29,809 bases of DNA from a virus, in IMG/VR virus record IMGVR_UViG_3300025767_000090, positions 1-29,809 of that record; one strand, given 5' to 3'. Shown here in pieces: positions 7,218 through 14,940 of this stretch. The number at the start of each line of letters is the position of its first letter. The first letter of the stretch is position 1. Position numbers and translations under genes: made by a program. The notes under the pieces are model-generated. The model saw nothing but the letters and a program-made list of their open reading frames with translations. It was not told the origin of the DNA and searched no databases.

Positions 7218-7276
7218 GAAAAAAAGAACCCCGGAGAGAGTTAGTGTGTGGGTGGCTCTCTCCGGGTCTTTTTTTT
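7218..7276 (+). terminator. Intrinsic terminator after the capsid gene
   Basis: A perfect 11-bp stem (CCCGGAGAGAG at 7230-7240 with CTCTCTCCGGG at 7256-7266) encloses a 15-nt loop and is followed by TC and eight T. An A-rich tract before the stem can pair with the T tract, so it may work in both directions. It ends most capsid transcripts just before the glycan cassette. Confidence 0.95.
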
Positions 7277-7278
7277 GC

Positions 7279-7290
7279 TAGGCTGAAAGT
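7279..7290 (+). promoter_or_regulatory. Leaderless-type -10 before the GT4 gene
   Basis: TAGGCT (7279-7284) lies exactly 6 nt before ATG 7291, directly after the terminator T tract, with no good ribosome site. This fits a TANNNT -10 hexamer with transcription starting at the ATG, as in leaderless actinobacterial mRNAs. The same spacing recurs at several other genes in the window. Confidence 0.5.
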
Positions 7291-8505
7291 ATGCCCACAA
7301 ATGACCCACGCAAAAAAGAAAAACTAGCCGGCGCGGTAACGCTCTGGTCTAACACTCCCGGAGTTAGCACAGGCTACGGAGTCCAAGCAAAGCAATTAGT
7401 AGATCGCCTAAAGCGACACGGGCTCGATGTAGCAGCCCTAAGTAACTATGGCTTAGAAGGTCGCTTTGAAGATCTAGAAACTCCGTATGGCAAAGTGCCA
7501 CATTTCCCACGCGGTTTTGATGGTTACTCTAATGATGTCGCGCCTAATGACCACCTAGCTTGGGCAGCTAAGCACGCTGAACTGCCAGATCTGATGCTGA
7601 CTCTCTACGATGTGTGGGTGATGAAGAACCCTAAGTTTAGGGAGATACGGCAGATCGCCAGTTGGGTGCCGCTGGATCACATAACTATGCCACCGCTGGT
7701 TGAGCGCTGGTTGAGACAAGAGAATGTCCACCCGATAGCAATGGCACCTAGTGGCTCTGAGTTATTAGAAGGCGCTGGTATTGAACACAGCTACATACCG
7801 CACTCGGTTGATACTAAAGTTTTTAGATCGCGTGAAAGCTTGCCCGATGGCCAGAAGGTAGAAGATTACTTTGGCTCTAAGGATAAGTTCGTGGTGGGAA
7901 TGGTTGCGGCTAATAAAGCCAGCGGCTTAGTTCATCGCAAGTCTTATAGCGAGAACATACTTGCCTTTTCAATCTTCAAACAAAAGCACCCTGATGCGAT
8001 CCTTTACCTACACACAGAACCGCTAGGTGTTATGGGAGGCTGGAACTTGATAGATCTAATACAAGCCTGCGGCCTAAGCAAAGATGATGTGATGTTCCCA
8101 GATCCACAGGACTACCGCTTCGGCGTGAGCGATGAAATGATGTCAGCGCTTTATTCAGGAATAGATGTATTGCTAGCGCCGAGTATGGGTGAGGGCTTTG
8201 GTGTTCCTACTATCGAAGCGCAAGCGTGTGGGACTAGGGTGATTGGATCTAACTGGGCGGCTAGCGCAAACCTAGTTAGTGAGGATGGCTGGCTAGTTGA
8301 TGGCCAACCGCAATGGGATAACGCACAAAAGGCTTGGTGGCAAATCCCTAAAGTTCCTTCAATAGTGGATGCGCTGAATAAGGCGTATGAAACGGGCAAA
8401 ACTAGATCTATGCCAGCGCGATCCTTCGCTAAAAACTTTGATACTGAAAAGGTGTGGTTTGAAAAGTGGATGCCGACACTAAAACAACTGCTATCCCAGT
8501 CTTAG
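7291..8505 (+). CDS. GT4-like (GT-B fold) glycosyltransferase
   Basis: The 404-residue protein probably transfers a sugar from an NDP-sugar to a protein or glycan. The N-terminal Rossmann half carries a glycine-rich segment (SNTPGVSTGYGVQAKQL) typical of the acceptor-side loop. The C-terminal half has the GT4 signature SMGEGFGVPTIEAQACGTRVIGS near residues 298-320, including the EX7E pair (E in GEGFG and E in TIEAQ) that binds the donor. No membrane segment is visible, so it acts in the cytoplasm. It lies between the capsid and connector genes and overlaps the next glycosyltransferase by 40 bases. Virion glycosylation is a sensible inference from the location; host surface modification is an alternative. 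Confidence 0.85.
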   Translation: MPTNDPRKKEKLAGAVTLWSNTPGVSTGYGVQAKQLVDRLKRHGLDVAALSNYGLEGRFEDLETPYGKVPHFPRGFDGYSNDVAPNDHLAWAAKHAELPDLMLTLYDVWVMKNPKFREIRQIASWVPLDHITMPPLVERWLRQENVHPIAMAPSGSELLEGAGIEHSYIPHSVDTKVFRSRESLPDGQKVEDYFGSKDKFVVGMVAANKASGLVHRKSYSENILAFSIFKQKHPDAILYLHTEPLGVMGGWNLIDLIQACGLSKDDVMFPDPQDYRFGVSDEMMSALYSGIDVLLAPSMGEGFGVPTIEAQACGTRVIGSNWAASANLVSEDGWLVDGQPQWDNAQKAWWQIPKVPSIVDALNKAYETGKTRSMPARSFAKNFDTEKVWFEKWMPTLKQLLSQS

Positions 8506-9140
8506 GCTTTGCCACGCTTAGTCGCTTTGACCTAGCCCAGCGATTACTGGACTCGATAGATTATCCGATCGAAGATCTTGTCATTGTGGACAACTCAGGC
8601 AAGCGCGAGTTTGAGCCAGTCATAGAAACCGACTTAGTGAAAAACACTTGGGTCATACAAGTTCCTTATGGGCTAGGAGCTAATGGGGCTTGGAATCTGA
8701 TTATCAAATCCACACCACACGCGCCTTATTGGGTTATACCTAATGATGACAGTTATTTCGCGCCGGGAGCTTTAGCAACTATCGCGGCCGAAGTTGATAC
8801 AACCGCCTTCAACTTTTTGGACATAAATCCTAAGTGGTCTTGTGTTATCCCCGGCGAAGGCGCAGTCCTTCAGGCTGGTTTGTGGGACGAGGTGTATCAC
8901 CCTATTTATTATGATGATGATGATTACGAATGGCGTATGGAAAAGCTAGGCGTTAGGTTCAATACGATCCCTGCCAAGGTCTATCACGACAACAGCTCAA
9001 CACTTAGAAGCGGATTTAGCGAGCGCAACAATGTCACATTCCAGCGCAATCGCTCTGTGTTTACAAATAAGAAAGTGTCAGAAAATACTGGCATACTAGG
9101 TTGGTCGCTGAAAGTGCGAAGGGAAAACAGGTGGGACTAA
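8466..9140 (+). CDS. GT2-like (GT-A fold) glycosyltransferase
   Basis: Starting at GTG 8466, within the end of the GT4 gene, this 224-residue protein opens with a GT-A Rossmann pattern (PVLGFATLSRFDLAQRLLDSI...DLVIVDNSG). It then has GLGANGAWNLIIKS and a metal-binding NDDS motif near residues 97-100, and a DDDDYEWRMEKLGVRF segment where GT2 enzymes have the catalytic ED/acidic motif. It is a compact enzyme with no membrane segment. The gene overlaps the cytidylyltransferase start by 10 bases, so the three probably form one operon. The donor and acceptor are unknown. Confidence 0.8.
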   Translation: MDADTKTTAIPVLGFATLSRFDLAQRLLDSIDYPIEDLVIVDNSGKREFEPVIETDLVKNTWVIQVPYGLGANGAWNLIIKSTPHAPYWVIPNDDSYFAPGALATIAAEVDTTAFNFLDINPKWSCVIPGEGAVLQAGLWDEVYHPIYYDDDDYEWRMEKLGVRFNTIPAKVYHDNSSTLRSGFSERNNVTFQRNRSVFTNKKVSENTGILGWSLKVRRENRWD

Positions 9141-9562
9141 GGATCTATACCGGCGGAACATTTGACTTGTTTCACGCAGGGCACGTCGAGTTCTTGCGCA
9201 AGTGCAAACAGCTAGGCGAAGTTGTCGTTGCCCTAAACACCGATGAGTTCATAACTGCGTATAAGAAAAAGCCACCAGTCTTGACTTATACAGAGCGGCT
9301 AAATGTTTTGGCAGGATGCCGGTATGTAGATCGCGTAATACCTAATAGTGGCGGAGCGGATAGCAAGCCAGCTATCAAGTCTGTTATGCCAGATCTAGTA
9401 GCTATCGGGACAGACTGGGCGCGGAAAGATTATTTCAAGCAGATGCAGTTTGATGTTGATTGGCTAGAAGCCCACAGCATTGGGCTGGTCTATCTGCCCT
9501 ATACGCTGGGCATAAGTAGCACCGATGTCAAGAAAAGACTAGCCGCTACAATAGATGTCTAA
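9131..9562 (+). CDS. TagD-like cytidylyltransferase (nucleotidyltransferase)
   Basis: GTG 9131 is chosen because AAGGGAAAAC lies upstream at good spacing and the fold begins at once (LRIYTGGTFDLFH). Residues 15-18 are the HAGH (HxGH) nucleotide-binding signature, and the C-terminus carries GISSTDVKKRL, the ISSTxxKxR motif of the glycerol-3-phosphate cytidylyltransferase family. At 143 residues it is close to TagD (about 130). The family makes CDP-activated small molecules such as CDP-glycerol. Beside two glycosyltransferases it probably supplies an activated building block. The true substrate cannot be read from the sequence. Confidence 0.85.
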   Translation: MGLRIYTGGTFDLFHAGHVEFLRKCKQLGEVVVALNTDEFITAYKKKPPVLTYTERLNVLAGCRYVDRVIPNSGGADSKPAIKSVMPDLVAIGTDWARKDYFKQMQFDVDWLEAHSIGLVYLPYTLGISSTDVKKRLAATIDV

Positions 9563-9573
9563 GGAGATCCCAA

Positions 9574-10167
9574 ATGGCAATAACTAACGGATACGCAACC
9601 CTCGCGCAAGTCAAAGCCGCGATGAGAATTACTGACAATGTTGATGATGACCTGCTAGAGACAGCGATCGAATCAGCCTCGCGCCAGATAGACGGCCATT
9701 GCGAGCGCCGCTTTTATACGACAGCCACTACTAGGATCTACACACCTAACGACAGCTTTATTTGTGAAGTTGATGATCTAGTTAGTATCACCAGCCTAAA
9801 GACTTCTAGTGATGTTGATGGTTCGTTCGATACGACTTGGGCATCTACCGACTACCAGCTTGAACCACTAAATGGGATCGCTGGGGGTATGGATGTTAGC
9901 TATACCCAGATACGCGCGACCGGGGATTATCTATTCCCTCTGAGCGGCGGCGAAGCAACTGTGCAGGTTATCGGGACTTTTGGTTGGGATAATGTTCCCA
10001 GCGACATAGAGCAGGCCTGCATTATTTTGTCTCAGCGCCAATACAAGCGTTACGATTCCCCACTTGGTGTAGCTGGTATCGGAGACATTGGCATTATCCG
10101 CGTGAGCAGGATTGACCCAGATGTTGCTTCGATCCTCGCACCATACCGCAGGCTAAGGATGGCGTAA
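9574..10167 (+). CDS. Head-tail connector (gp6/Ad1-like adaptor)
   Basis: This 197-residue protein has an AAGGAG ribosome site and opens with the helical pattern of gp6-like head-tail connectors (YATLAQVKAAMRITDNVDDDLLETAIESASRQIDGHCERRFY), then beta-rich strands and a final helical DIEQACIILSQRQYKRYDSP segment. Such proteins form the ring below the portal. It overlaps the next gene by one base and stands in the correct place between capsid and tail genes, apart from the intervening glycan cassette. Confidence 0.85.
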   Translation: MAITNGYATLAQVKAAMRITDNVDDDLLETAIESASRQIDGHCERRFYTTATTRIYTPNDSFICEVDDLVSITSLKTSSDVDGSFDTTWASTDYQLEPLNGIAGGMDVSYTQIRATGDYLFPLSGGEATVQVIGTFGWDNVPSDIEQACIILSQRQYKRYDSPLGVAGIGDIGIIRVSRIDPDVASILAPYRRLRMA

Positions 10168-10568
10168 TGGCCGCGCTAGCTGACATACGCGCCGGCCTAA
10201 AGGCAAACCTAGCTACCATTTCTGGCCTAAGAGTTTCAGATGAGTTGCTGGATAACCCACAGCCACCGGTCGCGATGATCGCGCTCAACAACATTGAGTA
10301 TCACCAAGATATGCGATTGGGCGCTAAATACAACTTCACTATTCAGGTCATAGTAGGCCGCGCTAGCGAAAGAGTAGCCCAGCGCTCACTAGATCTTTAT
10401 GTAAATCCAGAGGGTGCTTCAAGTGTCAAAGCTGGTGTAGAATCGAATAGAACCTTGAGTGGTGTCGTTGATGATGTTGTATGTGAGTCAATGCCCAATG
10501 TGGGTTCAATACAACTAAATGACACAACTTACTTAGCGGCAGATTTTCTTGTCGCTGTATATGTATAA
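10167..10568 (+). CDS. Probable tail terminator / neck protein
   Basis: The 133-residue product begins ADIRAGLKANLATISGLRVSDEL and continues with NPQPPVAMIALNNIEYHQDM and YNFTIQVIVGRASERVAQRSLDLYV. This alpha/beta order with length near 130 is typical of the siphovirus tail terminator or tail-completion protein that caps the tail tube and joins it to the connector. It starts by one-base overlap with the connector gene and precedes the tail tube gene, as expected. No catalytic motifs are expected. Confidence 0.75.
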   Translation: MAALADIRAGLKANLATISGLRVSDELLDNPQPPVAMIALNNIEYHQDMRLGAKYNFTIQVIVGRASERVAQRSLDLYVNPEGASSVKAGVESNRTLSGVVDDVVCESMPNVGSIQLNDTTYLAADFLVAVYV

Positions 10569-10577
10569 GGAGAAACG

Positions 10578-10991
10578 ATGGCCAAGTTTGTCGCGACAGG
10601 AACTACTGTCACGCTCAACGGAACAGACATTAGCGGATCAGTAGCTAGGGCAGAGCTAGTTATCAACTCCGCAGAGGTGGATGTAACTGACTTCGGAAGC
10701 TCTGGCTGGACTGAGATCATTGGTGGTCTAAAGTCTGGTTCGGTTTCCCTAGACTTCCACCACGACTACGGATCAGGCGCAGTATCTAACTTGTTCCAAG
10801 ATCTAGTGGGAACAATCGGAACTGTAACTATGATCGCCGCTAACGGAACAGCCGCTAGCGGAATCACGCCTGAATACACAGCTGAGGTGTTGGTGAACAG
10901 CTTTACCCCAATCGCAGGTGCGGTCGGAGACTTGTCCACCTTCTCGGTGACTTTCCCAACCACAGGCGAAGTATCATACGCAACCGCGTAA
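10578..10991 (+). CDS. Major tail tube protein
   Basis: The 137-residue, beta-rich product has an AAGGAGAAACG leader with good ribosome site. VARAELVINSAEVDVTDFGSSGWTEIIGGLKSGSVSLDF and the closing FTPIAGAVGDLSTFSVTFPTTGEV are the tail tube hallmarks (fold of lambda gpV / SPP1 gp17.1 type). It polymerises around the tape measure to make the tail tube. It precedes the frameshifting chaperones as in most siphoviruses. Like the capsid gene it uses C-ending codons, fitting high expression. Confidence 0.9.
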   Translation: MAKFVATGTTVTLNGTDISGSVARAELVINSAEVDVTDFGSSGWTEIIGGLKSGSVSLDFHHDYGSGAVSNLFQDLVGTIGTVTMIAANGTAASGITPEYTAEVLVNSFTPIAGAVGDLSTFSVTFPTTGEVSYATA

Positions 10992-10997
10992 TTCTGT

Positions 10998-11009
10998 TAC
11001 TATAAAGCT
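10998..11009 (+). promoter_or_regulatory. Leaderless-type -10 before the tail chaperone
   Basis: TACTAT (10998-11003) lies exactly 6 nt before ATG 11010, with no Shine-Dalgarno sequence between. It fits the TANNNT-N6-ATG pattern seen at other late genes. A -35 is not evident. Confidence 0.5.
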
Positions 11010-11270
11010 ATGAAAATCAACCTACACATTGACTATGAAGGTGGCGTTGGCAAAGACATTATTGCCAACGCTGCCGACATGGTCGCATTTGAAGATAAGT
11101 TCAACATCTCAGTAGCCACGCTTGGGCAAGATCCTAAGCTCAGCCATCTTTACTACTTGGCTTGGCACGTCGAGAAGCGCACCGGCGCTACCAAAGAAAC
11201 CTTTGAGAAGTGGCTAGAAAGCATTGACACTGTGGGCGCTGGTGATGGCGACCCAAAATCAGAGGGCTAG
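11010..11270 (+). CDS. Tail assembly chaperone, short form (lambda gpG-like)
   Basis: The 86-residue protein is soluble and mixed helical (DMVAFEDKFNISVATLGQDPKLSHLYYLAWHVEKRTGATKETFEKWLESIDTV). It has the usual size and place of the G-type chaperone that binds the tape measure before tube assembly. It ends at TAG 11268-11270, just after a slippery heptamer that can redirect ribosomes into the following -1 frame. The start has no ribosome site but a TACTAT hexamer 6 nt upstream. Confidence 0.85.
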   Translation: MKINLHIDYEGGVGKDIIANAADMVAFEDKFNISVATLGQDPKLSHLYYLAWHVEKRTGATKETFEKWLESIDTVGAGDGDPKSEG

Positions 11271-11413
11271 GCGACAGCTCAGCGCATTGGTATATAGCCA
11301 GTATCGCAGTTGAAACCGGCATTAGCCCACGCGAGTTACTGCAACTAGAAGATCGTATGCTTTGGACGATGTATCGCTACCTAGTCAATCGCGCCACACC
11401 AAAGAAGCGCTAA
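11010..11413 (+). CDS. Tail assembly chaperone, -1 frameshift fusion (gpGT-like)
   Basis: A programmed -1 slip at C_CCA_AAA (11252-11258) joins the first 83 codons to a downstream frame that starts at 11258 (ATC AGA GGG CTA GGC) and ends at TAA 11411-11413. The extension reads through DSSAHWYIASIAVETGIS, PRELLQLEDRMLW and ends NRATPKKR, the W-Y-x-A-S and LL..ED pattern expected of T-domain extensions. The fusion is 134 residues. Production of two chaperones by frameshifting is conserved in dsDNA siphoviruses; the site here is deduced from sequence only. Confidence 0.85.
11252..11258 (+). other. Slippery heptamer C_CCA_AAA for -1 frameshift
   Basis: CCCAAAA is in the right register (0-frame CCA AAA, -1 frame CCC AAA) and is a canonical X_XXY_YYZ site. 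It sits 9 nt before the 0-frame stop. No strong downstream stem was found. Confidence 0.85.
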
Positions 11414-11425
11414 TTTCGCTACCGA

Positions 11426-11437
11426 TACAATAGTTCT
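11426..11437 (+). promoter_or_regulatory. Leaderless-type -10 before gene at 11438
   Basis: TACAAT (11426-11431) lies exactly 6 nt before ATG 11438 and there is no ribosome site. TACAAT is a close match to the -10 consensus. A leaderless mRNA starting at the ATG would be expected. Confidence 0.55.
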
Positions 11438-12025
11438 ATGGCTGAGCCGATAGAAGTTACTGGACTAAAACACGCTATACGCGAGATTAGAACTTTTGAT
11501 AAAACACTAATCTTCCGCTTGCGTAATCGCCTGCGTTCAGCGACCCAAGACGATCGCCAAAAAGTCAAGCGAGTTATCGCAGAAACCACACCGCTACTAA
11601 AATCAGCACGCAACATTGGTATGTTTCACAATGGCCGCTCTGCTTGGAATGAAGCAAGTGTTGACATAGACAACATAACCGGCCGCGCTTTGGTCGCTAT
11701 CAAGGCACAAGGTGTAGGCAAGAAGTTTGGTTACGACTACGCAGAGGTTGCTGGTATTAGAGCGCCACGCGTAGGCCACATCTCACGCGACTTCACCAGA
11801 AGCAACTCTGAAAAGACTATCCGCACGCGCCAGAATGGACAGGGAGAGGCTTTTGCCGAGATGTTGGATAGACACCTACCAGCTAACCACACAGCCGGTG
11901 TAGGAGGCCGCTACGCGTTTCAGGCTTTAGTGCGTAGAATGCCATACATCAGCCGTAAGGTGTTCAAAATAATTATGGACTTCGCTGACGAAACCAGCTA
12001 CAAGATCGCAACGAAAGAAAACTAA
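11438..12025 (+). CDS. Unknown tail morphogenesis protein (195 aa)
   Basis: The 195-residue basic protein sits between the tail chaperones and the tape measure, where actinophages often carry a minor tail protein. It has a long helical, Arg-rich N-terminal region (LKHAIREIRTFDKTLIFRLRNRLRSATQDDRQKVKRVIAETTPLLKSARN), then FHNGRSAWNEASVDIDNI and a Tyr-rich end. The N-terminal pattern vaguely resembles HK97 gp10-type proteins, but this is weak. It overlaps the tape measure start by one base. Structural or assembly role is inferred from context. Confidence 0.75.
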   Translation: MAEPIEVTGLKHAIREIRTFDKTLIFRLRNRLRSATQDDRQKVKRVIAETTPLLKSARNIGMFHNGRSAWNEASVDIDNITGRALVAIKAQGVGKKFGYDYAEVAGIRAPRVGHISRDFTRSNSEKTIRTRQNGQGEAFAEMLDRHLPANHTAGVGGRYAFQALVRRMPYISRKVFKIIMDFADETSYKIATKEN

Positions 12026-14940
12026 TGGCTATACGCATAAAAATTGTTGCTGACTATGACCAGCGAGGTATGACTAAGGCTACTAGAGCCCTAGACAATT
12101 TTGGCAAGCAGGCGCAGATCGCACTTGGCGCTGTCGCGCTAGCCACCGCTGCACTCGCAGCTAAGTCAGTCCAAGAGTTCGCCAAGTTTGAAGGCGCACT
12201 AAATCAGTCCCTAGCCATTATGGGCAATGTAAGCGATGCGATGAAGGGCGAGATGTCCGATGCCGCACGCGAGATGGCAAAGACCACTACCTTCTCAGCT
12301 GAACAAGCCGCAGAGTCATACTTCTTCCTAGCTTCTGCTGGTTTGGATGCAGAGGCTTCGATTGCCGCGATGCCGCGCGTGGCTAGCTTTGCTCAGGCCG
12401 GTATGTTCGATATGGCGCGGGCTACTGACTTGCTCACAGATGCGCAGTCAGCCCTCGGCCTAACTATTCGCGATGACGCCGTAGCCAATATGGAGAATAT
12501 GGCGCGAGTTAGCGATGTTCTCGTCAAGGCCAACACACTAGCCAACGCTTCGGTAGAGCAGTTTTCCACATCGCTTACCACTAAAGCTGGTGCTTCACTT
12601 CGCGCGCTAGGCAAAGATGTTGAGGAAGGTGTCGCTGTTCTAGCGGCCTTTGCAGATCAAGGTATCAAGGGAGAGCTGGCAGGAACACAACTGAGCATCG
12701 TTCTCCGCGATCTAACCACTAAAGCGATTGACAACAAGAAGGCATTTGAAGAAGCTGGGCTGTCTATTTTCGACAGCAATGGCGAGATGCTAAATATGGG
12801 CGACATTGTTGCCAATCTAGAAACGCTTTTGGCTGGGATGTCAGACGAAGTCCAGAAGGCAACTTTGTTGCAGCTGGGTTTCTCCGACAGATCCCTTGGA
12901 TCTTTGCAGGCCTTGCTTGGAACATCTGATGCGATAAAGCTATACGAAGAAGAACTGCGTAAGGCCGGCGGCACGACTGACGATGTAGCTAACAAACAGC
13001 TAGAGAGCTTCAACTCACAGCTAGCGCTTTTAGAGTCAGCCGTCACAGATGTGTTTATCGAAATCGGTGAGCAGCTAACACCGGCACTAAAGGATCTAGT
13101 AGAACAAGTCCGCGATCTGTTGCCAGAGATCGGCACGAAGCTAGTTGAAGCTATCAAGAAAGTGGACTTCGCAAAGATTGTGGAGGACTTTGGCAACTTT
13201 GTTGTCTTGGTTGTTGAGAACTTAGAAACGATTGGCAGGGTAGCAGGCGTTCTGCTTGGTGTAGCTGCCGCGCTAGCCACTTATCGTATCGCCGCACAGC
13301 TAGCCGCCACAGCTACCGCACTTCTAAACAGCACACTAGTTCTTAGCCCATTCGGTATCGCTATTACCCTATTGGCCGGTGCGACCTTCGCTGTCCTAAA
13401 GCTGAAAGAAGCTAACGACAAAGCCAAAGAAGGTGTTGCTGAACTAAGCGATGAAGAACGCAAGCGCCAGCGCGAACTTCGTAATCTAAAGCGCCAAGAG
13501 GAAGAACTACTAAGGGTTATTCAAGGCGCGACCGGCTATATGAAAACAAACTACGAAACGCAACTAAAGCGTGTTCGTATGGAACTTATCAAGGTTGGTT
13601 ATGCGGCCGAAGAATCTGCTGGTGAGATTAACCGCTTTAACAACCTGAAGCTTGACGGTCTTATCAACCAAGCCAACCGCGCACGCTCTGCTTTTAGCGG
13701 TATGACTTTCACCGGTTCAGGTGGCACAGCTGAATGGCTAAACACAATGTTCGGTGCAGGTATAGGCGAAACTGCTCCCGATCTAGGCGGCGGTGGCGGT
13801 GGTGGCGGCTCTAGCGCTTTCCAAGATGCGCGTGACAGGGTTCAGCAACTAATCAAGGACAGCCAAAAGCGCCTCAGAGAAGCACAGGTTAGCTACAACA
13901 AATCAGTCCAAGCCGCTGATCAGAACTATGCTGACAGCGTTGCCAGATTGCAAGAAGAGTTTGGTAAGAAGCTAGCCGGGATTATTCAACAGTCGCAGGA
14001 TCGCTTGCGTAATGCGTATAAGGCAGCTGTTCAGGTCAATCTCAGCACACTATTTGAGCGTGACGAAGATAAGTCCGTAACCGGATTAGTCAAAGGTCTA
14101 AGCGACAAGCTAGCCGCTAGCAAACAACTGCTTTCTAATAGCGCTGAGCTGGCTTCAGCTGGCTTCTCACAGACTTTTATTGAGCAGGTAGTAGCAGCCG
14201 GCACCGAGACAGGCAATGAGCTGGCTCAGGCGATCCTGCAATCAACACCAGAAACCCAGCGTGAACTTCAAGATTTATTTGTTGCGCTGGAACAAACTTC
14301 CAACAGCGGTATGGATCAGCTAGCCGCTTCTATTTATGAGAAGCAAGGACTAGCAACTCAGGCGCTAAAGGATCTTTACCTAACTACTGAGATGGAGCTG
14401 GCGGAAGCGCTACTCGATCAGCAAGACCAACTAGCCCAAGCCCTAGAAGATGCCGCCGCTGAGTTTAGGGATTCGGTATTAGACATACGCGACTCTGTCA
14501 CCGAAGCCGTAGGCGATATGGACGGACAGCTAGGCGGCCTAAATAAAACAATTGATCAGTTCCTAGCCAAGCTAGAAAGGCTTACCGGAGCTTCTGGCGA
14601 ATTAGAAAAAGCCACAGCCGTAAGCGCACCAGTTACTACCGGCGGCGGTAGTGTTGCGGAAGCTATCGTTGAGGCCGTTGAGGAAGTTGCTGAAGCAGTC
14701 GAAGAAGTTGTAGGTGGCGGCGGTGGCGGCGGACGCCAGATTGACATACCGGAACCACTTACGCCGGGTCAGCTAGAAGCTCTAAAGGCAGATGCCTATG
14801 ATCCACGCGTGGGTAATGTGATAAATGTAAATGTCAAGACTGACCCAACACAAAGCCCAGCACAGGTAGGTGGGCAGGTCGCTAAGACTGTTCAGAAATA
14901 CTTTACTGGCGGTGGCGGTATCAAGGTGATTGCGCTCTAA
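12025..14940 (+). CDS. Tail tape measure protein
   Basis: This 971-residue protein, the longest in the window, sets tail length and is packed in the tail tube. The TP901-type core is clear near residues 70-220 (AAREMAKTTTFSAEQAAESYFFLASAGLDAEASIAAMPRV). A hydrophobic pair of helices lies near residues 405-465 (VAGVLLGVAAALATY...LSPFGIAITLLAGATFAVLKL), the usual membrane-interacting segment. Glycine runs near residues 589-597 and 896-904 act as flexible joints, and long heptad-rich stretches follow. At about 0.15 nm per residue it predicts a tail near 145 nm. One-base overlaps tie it to both neighbours. No lysozyme or peptidase domain was recognised. Confidence 0.95.
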   Translation: MAIRIKIVADYDQRGMTKATRALDNFGKQAQIALGAVALATAALAAKSVQEFAKFEGALNQSLAIMGNVSDAMKGEMSDAAREMAKTTTFSAEQAAESYFFLASAGLDAEASIAAMPRVASFAQAGMFDMARATDLLTDAQSALGLTIRDDAVANMENMARVSDVLVKANTLANASVEQFSTSLTTKAGASLRALGKDVEEGVAVLAAFADQGIKGELAGTQLSIVLRDLTTKAIDNKKAFEEAGLSIFDSNGEMLNMGDIVANLETLLAGMSDEVQKATLLQLGFSDRSLGSLQALLGTSDAIKLYEEELRKAGGTTDDVANKQLESFNSQLALLESAVTDVFIEIGEQLTPALKDLVEQVRDLLPEIGTKLVEAIKKVDFAKIVEDFGNFVVLVVENLETIGRVAGVLLGVAAALATYRIAAQLAATATALLNSTLVLSPFGIAITLLAGATFAVLKLKEANDKAKEGVAELSDEERKRQRELRNLKRQEEELLRVIQGATGYMKTNYETQLKRVRMELIKVGYAAEESAGEINRFNNLKLDGLINQANRARSAFSGMTFTGSGGTAEWLNTMFGAGIGETAPDLGGGGGGGGSSAFQDARDRVQQLIKDSQKRLREAQVSYNKSVQAADQNYADSVARLQEEFGKKLAGIIQQSQDRLRNAYKAAVQVNLSTLFERDEDKSVTGLVKGLSDKLAASKQLLSNSAELASAGFSQTFIEQVVAAGTETGNELAQAILQSTPETQRELQDLFVALEQTSNSGMDQLAASIYEKQGLATQALKDLYLTTEMELAEALLDQQDQLAQALEDAAAEFRDSVLDIRDSVTEAVGDMDGQLGGLNKTIDQFLAKLERLTGASGELEKATAVSAPVTTGGGSVAEAIVEAVEEVAEAVEEVVGGGGGGGRQIDIPEPLTPGQLEALKADAYDPRVGNVINVNVKTDPTQSPAQVGGQVAKTVQKYFTGGGGIKVIAL

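Noticed and set aside
12657-13280. Long open frame of about 207 codons on the reverse strand inside the tape measure gene
   Set aside because: It is fully antisense to a clear TP901-type tape measure, has Ser/Ala-rich low-complexity sequence typical of antisense frames, and has no ribosome site or neighbours on that strand.
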